Source: JAZLGI01 sp045616225 (GTDB taxonomy: Bacteria > Spirochaetota > Spirochaetia > Sphaerochaetales > Sphaerochaetaceae). From it: DNA of 43,058 nucleotides. Below the pieces are notes generated by a model, which had not been told where the DNA came from, did not search any database, and worked only from the letters and a program-made list of their open reading frames with translations. Positions 40,019 to 43,058 of the stretch are shown one piece after another. Position 1 is the first letter of the stretch, and every line of letters starts with the position of its first letter. The stretch is taken from NCBI GenBank assembly GCA_045616225.1, contig JAZLGI010000069.1:1-43058 (forward strand). Reading direction: 5' to 3'. A program made the position numbers and the translations under genes.

Positions 40019-40047
40019 AGTTTAGTATATTACTAACTATTTGTAAA
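40019..40047 (-). promoter_or_regulatory. ORF6N-A promoter
   Basis: TTTACA (40042-40047), 17 bp and TAAACT (40019-40024) on the minus strand; the same elements recur in front of ORF6N-B. Confidence 0.5.
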
Positions 40048-40060
40048 GTATTTTATCTAC

Positions 40061-40119
40061 CTTTCTTGGCTTTATATCTGGTTGTCTGCGCCTGTTTAGC
40101 TAGGTTTTTAGCCTTGGCT
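40061..40119. repeat. Module-junction repeat, copy A (coding-like)
   Basis: 59 bp matching 42174-42226 except for a few substitutions and one 6-bp insertion. Read on the minus strand it encodes AKAKNLAKQAQTTRYKAKKG and an Arg, followed by a stop; the indel between copies is in frame. It directly follows, in frame, the stop codon of the flavin-reductase gene. It looks like the 3' end of a lost basic protein retained at both module junctions. Confidence 0.75.
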
Positions 40120-40121
40120 GT

Positions 40122-40793
40122 TTATATATATTCTTCGGGTGTGATATGAGAATCCCACTCTCCCATTTCACCCAGTTTTTCTCCAATGGAAAAATAATTA
40201 TATGGGGCATAAATTGCAGGACGGAGTTTCCGTAAATCAATCTTTTTCATATCCATAGTTTTGCATGCTTCGTCTATTTGAATGTTCTTTATTGAGGCTA
40301 AAAACAGATGAGAGCCATCCAGTTCGATTATCTTTGTTACTTCACACTCGTAAGTCCAGTGACACTCATCCAATACAGGAACATCAACAAACTTGCCATC
40401 TTGGCAACTGTAAGAAACGGAGCCTTTAATTCCTTCTTCTCCATTTGTATTTCCGAAATAATCAGCAAGCCACAGATTATCTTCTGAGACTAAATTTGCT
40501 GAAAATTTCCTGTCACGTAGAATGTTGGTTTTTGTAAGCTTCGTTCCACCCATTGTCATCATGATGTTCGGTCCTCCGTCATAGGAAAACCCAAGCCATG
40601 TGACAATACAAAAATTAGGCGAACCATCTTCGTTCTTTGTCCCGATGATGTACATAGGTTGCGGACTGAATACCCAGTCAGGCTTCATGCTGATTTTTCT
40701 TATCGTATTGTTATGGATATCCTTTCTCTTTCCCTTTTCATAAGCAATTGCCTGTTCTAAACCTTCTTTTAAATCTTCAAATAATACACTCAT
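40122..40793 (-). CDS. Flavin reductase-like protein with antitoxin-like N-terminal segment
   Basis: 223 residues with AAGGA 6 nt before the ATG. From about residue 34 (ISMKPDWVFSPQPMYIIGT) it is a flavin-reductase-domain protein (FMN-binding split barrel): NFCIVTWLGFSYDGGPNIMM, KLTKTNILRDRKFSANLVSE and YAPYNYFSIGEKLG match the anaerobe family. Members normally begin near that point; here 33 extra residues, SVLFEDLKEGLEQAIAYEKG and what follows, resemble the N-terminus of HigA-like antitoxins. The gene lies between immunity gene A and repeat A, where the sister module has nothing. Likely function: flavin or ferric reduction; role here unknown. Confidence 0.75.
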   Translation of the reverse strand: MSVLFEDLKEGLEQAIAYEKGKRKDIHNNTIRKISMKPDWVFSPQPMYIIGTKNEDGSPNFCIVTWLGFSYDGGPNIMMTMGGTKLTKTNILRDRKFSANLVSEDNLWLADYFGNTNGEEGIKGSVSYSCQDGKFVDVPVLDECHWTYECEVTKIIELDGSHLFLASIKNIQIDEACKTMDMKKIDLRKLRPAIYAPYNYFSIGEKLGEMGEWDSHITPEEYI

Positions 40794-40836
40794 AAATTTC
40801 CTTTCTTTGTTTTGTTGTTACATATACACTTCAAGT

Positions 40837-41406
40837 TCAAAGAAATATATACTGCCTACCAACGTCAACCTGATACTGTCCTTCACCACTCCAATCCTCT
40901 TTGACGTCCTTAATTGAAATAACACCTTCAATTTTATCAGAAATACGAATATTTATATGTTCCATACACCAACATGGTCGTGAAATTGTGAAAGCATTGC
41001 TGTTTGTTTTAATAACTAGAGCTTGATCTATTATATGATGCTCTCCACTTGATACTGTTATTTCATCTCGAATAATCATTATGTCATCAATTTGTTCATA
41101 AAACATAAATGATATCGGATTCGACACAGCATAAGGCTTAAACAAATCTTTCTGATTCTTTTTAATACAGGTAAATTTTGAATATTCTGCATTAAAATCT
41201 CCACCCTGCATCGATGGTAATACAACTGGATAAAGATTGTTCTCAATATCAACAACATATTGTCCAAGTACTAGTCTAATATTTCCGAAAACCTGTTTGA
41301 ATCCATTATCAAATACACCTGTTATAGCTTTTAATGTTTTTCCCTTCATAGAAGATAAAATATCTTTCATTTCATCATTGAATTGTGCATTTATCTCATA
41401 TTTCAT
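40837..41406 (-). CDS. Probable immunity protein A (paralogue of 42248-42832)
   Basis: 189 residues from the ATG at 41406, with AGGTGA upstream overlapping the stop of the toxin remnant. It is homologous to the 194-residue protein at 42248: both have KGKTLK near residue 22-27, VDIxNxxxP, an IxDxIIxxDEIT segment and the ending IxIRI(S/G)D(K/S)IEG...IFL. No known domain recognised. Position directly behind a toxin C-terminus in both modules, size and beta-rich, acidic composition fit an immunity protein of a polymorphic toxin. In this module the toxin is only a fragment, so this would be an orphan immunity gene. Alternative: an unrelated accessory protein family. Confidence 0.65.
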   Translation of the reverse strand: MKYEINAQFNDEMKDILSSMKGKTLKAITGVFDNGFKQVFGNIRLVLGQYVVDIENNLYPVVLPSMQGGDFNAEYSKFTCIKKNQKDLFKPYAVSNPISFMFYEQIDDIMIIRDEITVSSGEHHIIDQALVIKTNSNAFTISRPCWCMEHINIRISDKIEGVISIKDVKEDWSGEGQYQVDVGRQYIFL

Positions 41407-41415
41407 AATACTCAC

Positions 41416-41550
41416 CTATTTTTTCAAAAAATGAATTCGTTGCCACGGTCTTAAACTATTTGGGTTTATTACCGTTATATCTACAGAAGGGCTCCCCGGA
41501 ATACTGGAATATGGCCGAAATAATAGGTGACTTCCATCACTAAAATCGCT
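41416..41550 (-). pseudogene. Toxin C-terminal remnant (44 codons)
   Basis: An open frame without start codon, beginning after a TAA and ending in TAG just before immunity gene A. DGSHLLFRPYSSIPGSPSVD and the final RIHFLKK match the last ~44 residues of the partial gene at 42843-43058 (DGSFVQFRPISSSPGSPAVE ... KIHFVKK). The 5' part is replaced by the end of ORF6N-B, which overlaps it by ~10 nt. It is therefore the broken 3' end of a second toxin gene. Confidence 0.8.
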
Positions 41551-42061
41551 TTATATTCTTTTCTCTCGGTTCTTCAAGCTTCTTAAATATTTGTCTGAAC
41601 TTTTCATCCGATTCTATTTGCTTCATTTCAATCTTATCCAAACGTTGGAATACTACAGCATTGTCAATAAGATAATCCTTCATTTGTTTAAAAGCTCTTA
41701 CAAGTGCCAAACTCTGTATAGTGGCCAAATCTCCTTTCAAGACAGTCATTAACATATAAATTCCTTGTTCTGTAAAAACATAAGGATAATACTTTATGTT
41801 ATGACCTCTTCCATTTTGTTTATTCAAGGTGAAATTTTTGCACCTTGAAAGAGACATAATATCTTCTTTTGTCAGTTGAAACATCATATCCTCTAGGAAT
41901 TTTTCAATATTGTTTTTGACTTGCCTATTGAAGTTTTTAGTTTCATATCCGTAAATCTCAGCCAAATCAGAATCCAGCATTACATGCACATCTCTGATTG
42001 TGTAAATCTTTTCCTTAATCTCTGATTCCGATATATCGGCTATAGGTTCTTTGCTTTCCAT
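41540..42061 (-). CDS. ORF6N-domain protein B, C-terminally truncated
   Basis: 173 residues from the ATG at 42061 (GAGG 5 nt upstream). YTIRDVHVMLDSDLAEIYGY, KNFNRQVKNNIEKFLEDMMF and IKYYPYVFTEQGIYMLMTVL define the ORF6N domain. It aligns with ORF6N-A up to EEPREK and then ends, exactly where the toxin remnant starts, so the 3' part appears cut off by a recombination junction. Leader, promoter and the first ~50 nt of conserved coding are shared with ORF6N-A. Such proteins may bind DNA as regulators in phage-like modules. Confidence 0.8.
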   Translation of the reverse strand: MESKEPIADISESEIKEKIYTIRDVHVMLDSDLAEIYGYETKNFNRQVKNNIEKFLEDMMFQLTKEDIMSLSRCKNFTLNKQNGRGHNIKYYPYVFTEQGIYMLMTVLKGDLATIQSLALVRAFKQMKDYLIDNAVVFQRLDKIEMKQIESDEKFRQIFKKLEEPREKNIKRF

Positions 42062-42078
42062 ACACACCTCAAAAAAAA

Positions 42079-42120
42079 GAACAAAGACTTTCTATGATTT
42101 CCATAAAAATGTCTTTGTTC
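42079..42120 (-). terminator. Strong terminator hairpin in the ORF6N-B leader
   Basis: GAACAAAGAC and GTCTTTGTTC form a perfect 10-bp stem on the minus strand, followed by eight T and then directly by the GAGG ribosome binding site of ORF6N-B. It lies downstream of the ORF6N-B promoter, the same arrangement as in module A. Confidence 0.8.
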
Positions 42121-42131
42121 CCTATGTTTGA

Positions 42132-42160
42132 AGTATAGTGTATTACTAATTCTTTGTAAA
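42132..42160 (-). promoter_or_regulatory. ORF6N-B promoter
   Basis: TTTACA (42155-42160), 17 bp and TATACT (42132-42137) on the minus strand, aligned with the ORF6N-A promoter and a better match to consensus. Confidence 0.6.
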
Positions 42161-42173
42161 GTAGTTTTTCTGC

Positions 42174-42226
42174 CTTTCCTGGCTTTATATCTGGTTGCCT
42201 GTTTAGCTAGGTTTTTAGCCTTGGCT
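42174..42226. repeat. Module-junction repeat, copy B
   Basis: 53 bp homologous to 40061-40119. On the minus strand it reads AKAKNLAKQATRYKARKGR; the codon that is a stop in copy A is AAA here. It lies 21 nt after the stop of immunity gene B and is not in frame with it. Followed by the ORF6N-B promoter. Confidence 0.75.
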
Positions 42227-42247
42227 ACTTACATATACACTTTTTCT

Positions 42248-42832
42248 TTAGAGAAAAATAAAGCTACGTTTAACAGATAACTTAACATCTCCAAATTGTT
42301 CAGAGATTTCTTTTTCAGAAGGAAGTCCTTCAATACTATCACCAATTCTTATATAAATTGAATCTTCCCAGTAAACATTTCTGATAAACGAGTACAGTTT
42401 CTCTGCTGTTCTAATTAAAATAGCTCTATCTGCATTCTCCCAATATCCATCTTTAGATGTAATCTCATCTGATACTATAATAACATCGTTAATCTTTTCA
42501 TTAATTAAATATTTAACAGGCTGTTGGGTAAGAATTGGAGAGAGATACCCTTCATTTTTTTCTCTAAAAAAACACTCAAACCAACCATATTCCATTACCA
42601 GGTCATTTGATTTCTCTTCTTCTTCAGTTTGTGGAATTGGGTGTATTTTGTTAGTTATATCAATTGAGCTTTTTCCAATATTGATTCTTACAGACTCAAA
42701 AACCCTGTTGTTTTCCAAAAGGCAGCCATTAAGAGGAACGCATTCAATATATTTAAGTGTTTTGCCTTTCAATGATAATAACAAATCTCGCATTGAATCA
42801 GTCAAACAAGCATTTATCTTTTTATTATACAT
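42248..42832 (-). CDS. Probable immunity protein B
   Basis: 194 residues, GAGGT 8 nt before the ATG, 10 nt after the stop of the partial toxin gene. Homologous to immunity protein A: KGKTLKYIE at 22-30, SIDITNKIHPIP, INDVIIVSDEITSKDG and YIRIGDSIEG, same ending IFL. No named domain was recognised. The immediate position behind a toxin-like C-terminus suggests it neutralises that toxin. The sequence after its stop (AGTGTATATGTAA) is shared with the region after immunity gene A, showing that the module was duplicated as a block. Confidence 0.65.
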   Translation of the reverse strand: MYNKKINACLTDSMRDLLLSLKGKTLKYIECVPLNGCLLENNRVFESVRINIGKSSIDITNKIHPIPQTEEEEKSNDLVMEYGWFECFFREKNEGYLSPILTQQPVKYLINEKINDVIIVSDEITSKDGYWENADRAILIRTAEKLYSFIRNVYWEDSIYIRIGDSIEGLPSEKEISEQFGDVKLSVKRSFIFL

Positions 42833-42842
42833 AACAGATACC

Positions 42843-43058
42843 TCATTTCTTTACAAAATGTATTTTTCGCATCTTCCCAGAATCTAAGAAATCAACTCTT
42901 ACTTCCACCGCAGGACTACCGGGAGAGCTTGATATTGGCCTAAACTGTACAAAACTACCATCTTCAAATTGAGAGAAAATCGCCTGATCATTTGTGTTAC
43001 GAATATTTCTTTTTCCTCCGTAAGCCATTTTCTTATAACATCTCATAGCATCGGCCAT
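42843..43058 (-). CDS. Toxin-like protein, C-terminal 71 residues (runs off the window)
   Basis: The frame is open to the window end, so only the C-terminal part is visible. It reads MAYGGKRNIRNTNDQAIFSQ in the middle, then FRPISSSPGSPAVEVRVDFL and ends RKIHFVKK. An ATG occurs at the last bases but the gene probably continues beyond. The pattern of a short variable C-terminus directly followed by a small acidic gene, and repetition of this pair next door as a 5'-truncated copy, is typical of polymorphic toxin/immunity loci. The catalytic type cannot be named from this fragment. Confidence 0.6.
   Translation of the reverse strand: MADAMRCYKKMAYGGKRNIRNTNDQAIFSQFEDGSFVQFRPISSSPGSPAVEVRVDFLDSGKMRKIHFVKK

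Noticed and set aside
40061..40119. Stop-codon read-through of the flavin-reductase gene into the in-frame basic tail
   Set aside because: Copy B follows a different gene out of frame, so the tail is better explained as a shared junction repeat than as a natural extension.
1..43058. CRISPR array or insertion-sequence transposase
   Set aside because: No regularly spaced repeat series and no transposase motif was found on either strand.

Overview
The window looks like a chromosomal segment of a host-associated spirochete, most likely a Treponema. I infer this from the AT-rich base composition, Rho with a long charged N-terminal extension, a DUF3798-type binding protein with its own ABC transporter, a membrane-anchored coiled-coil protein beside grpE, spirochete-style lipoprotein signals and a RicT/YaaT (PSP1) protein. 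No rRNA or other species marker is present, so the genus is an inference.

Layout. 1-2951 is accessory: a truncated AAA ATPase, then an AbiEi/AbiEii toxin-antitoxin pair enclosed by a ~205-bp direct repeat that contains the 3' half of a CAU-anticodon tRNA gene; the intact tRNA lies at 2879-2951. 3030-6847 holds a MATE transporter, mannose-6-phosphate isomerase, a monoacylglycerol-lipase-like hydrolase and a YfcE-type phosphodiesterase. 6770-12068 (minus) runs galactokinase-like protein, surE, nifS, nifU and an aldehyde:ferredoxin-oxidoreductase-like protein. 12171-20929 (minus) is core: tatD-dus-ricT, then rpsT-HU-lnt-cinA, then rho and rpmE. 21076-26690 (minus) is a complete ABC importer (binding protein, double ATPase, two permeases, small membrane protein). 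26855-33200 (minus) is a HAD phosphatase, a coiled-coil protein, grpE, dnaK, dnaJ and rlmB, each heat-shock gene with its own vegetative-type promoter and no visible CIRCE element.

33201-36854 is a second accessory block. A 30-bp repeat occurs three times (33215, 35541, 36804) and delimits two cassettes, a lipoprotein + XRE regulator and an HTH-antitoxin + AbiEii-type toxin, placed between the divergent core genes HAD and ppaC. The outer repeat copies still carry the -35 hexamers of both core genes, so the insertions appear to have duplicated and split a shared divergent promoter without destroying either half. ppaC (family II pyrophosphatase) and an acyl-ACP thioesterase follow.

39236-43058 (minus) is a third accessory block built from two copies of a module: toxin C-terminus, ~190-aa probable immunity protein, a short repeat, a promoter, a leader terminator and a 3'-truncated ORF6N gene. 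One copy has only a 44-codon toxin remnant and has gained a flavin-reductase gene with an antitoxin-like N-terminus. This modular block and the promoter-splitting repeat array are the most novel parts of the window.

A recurring feature is the likely use of leaderless mRNAs: several first genes of transcription units lack a Shine-Dalgarno sequence and have a -10 hexamer ending exactly 6 nt before the ATG, whereas operon-internal genes have strong Shine-Dalgarno sites.
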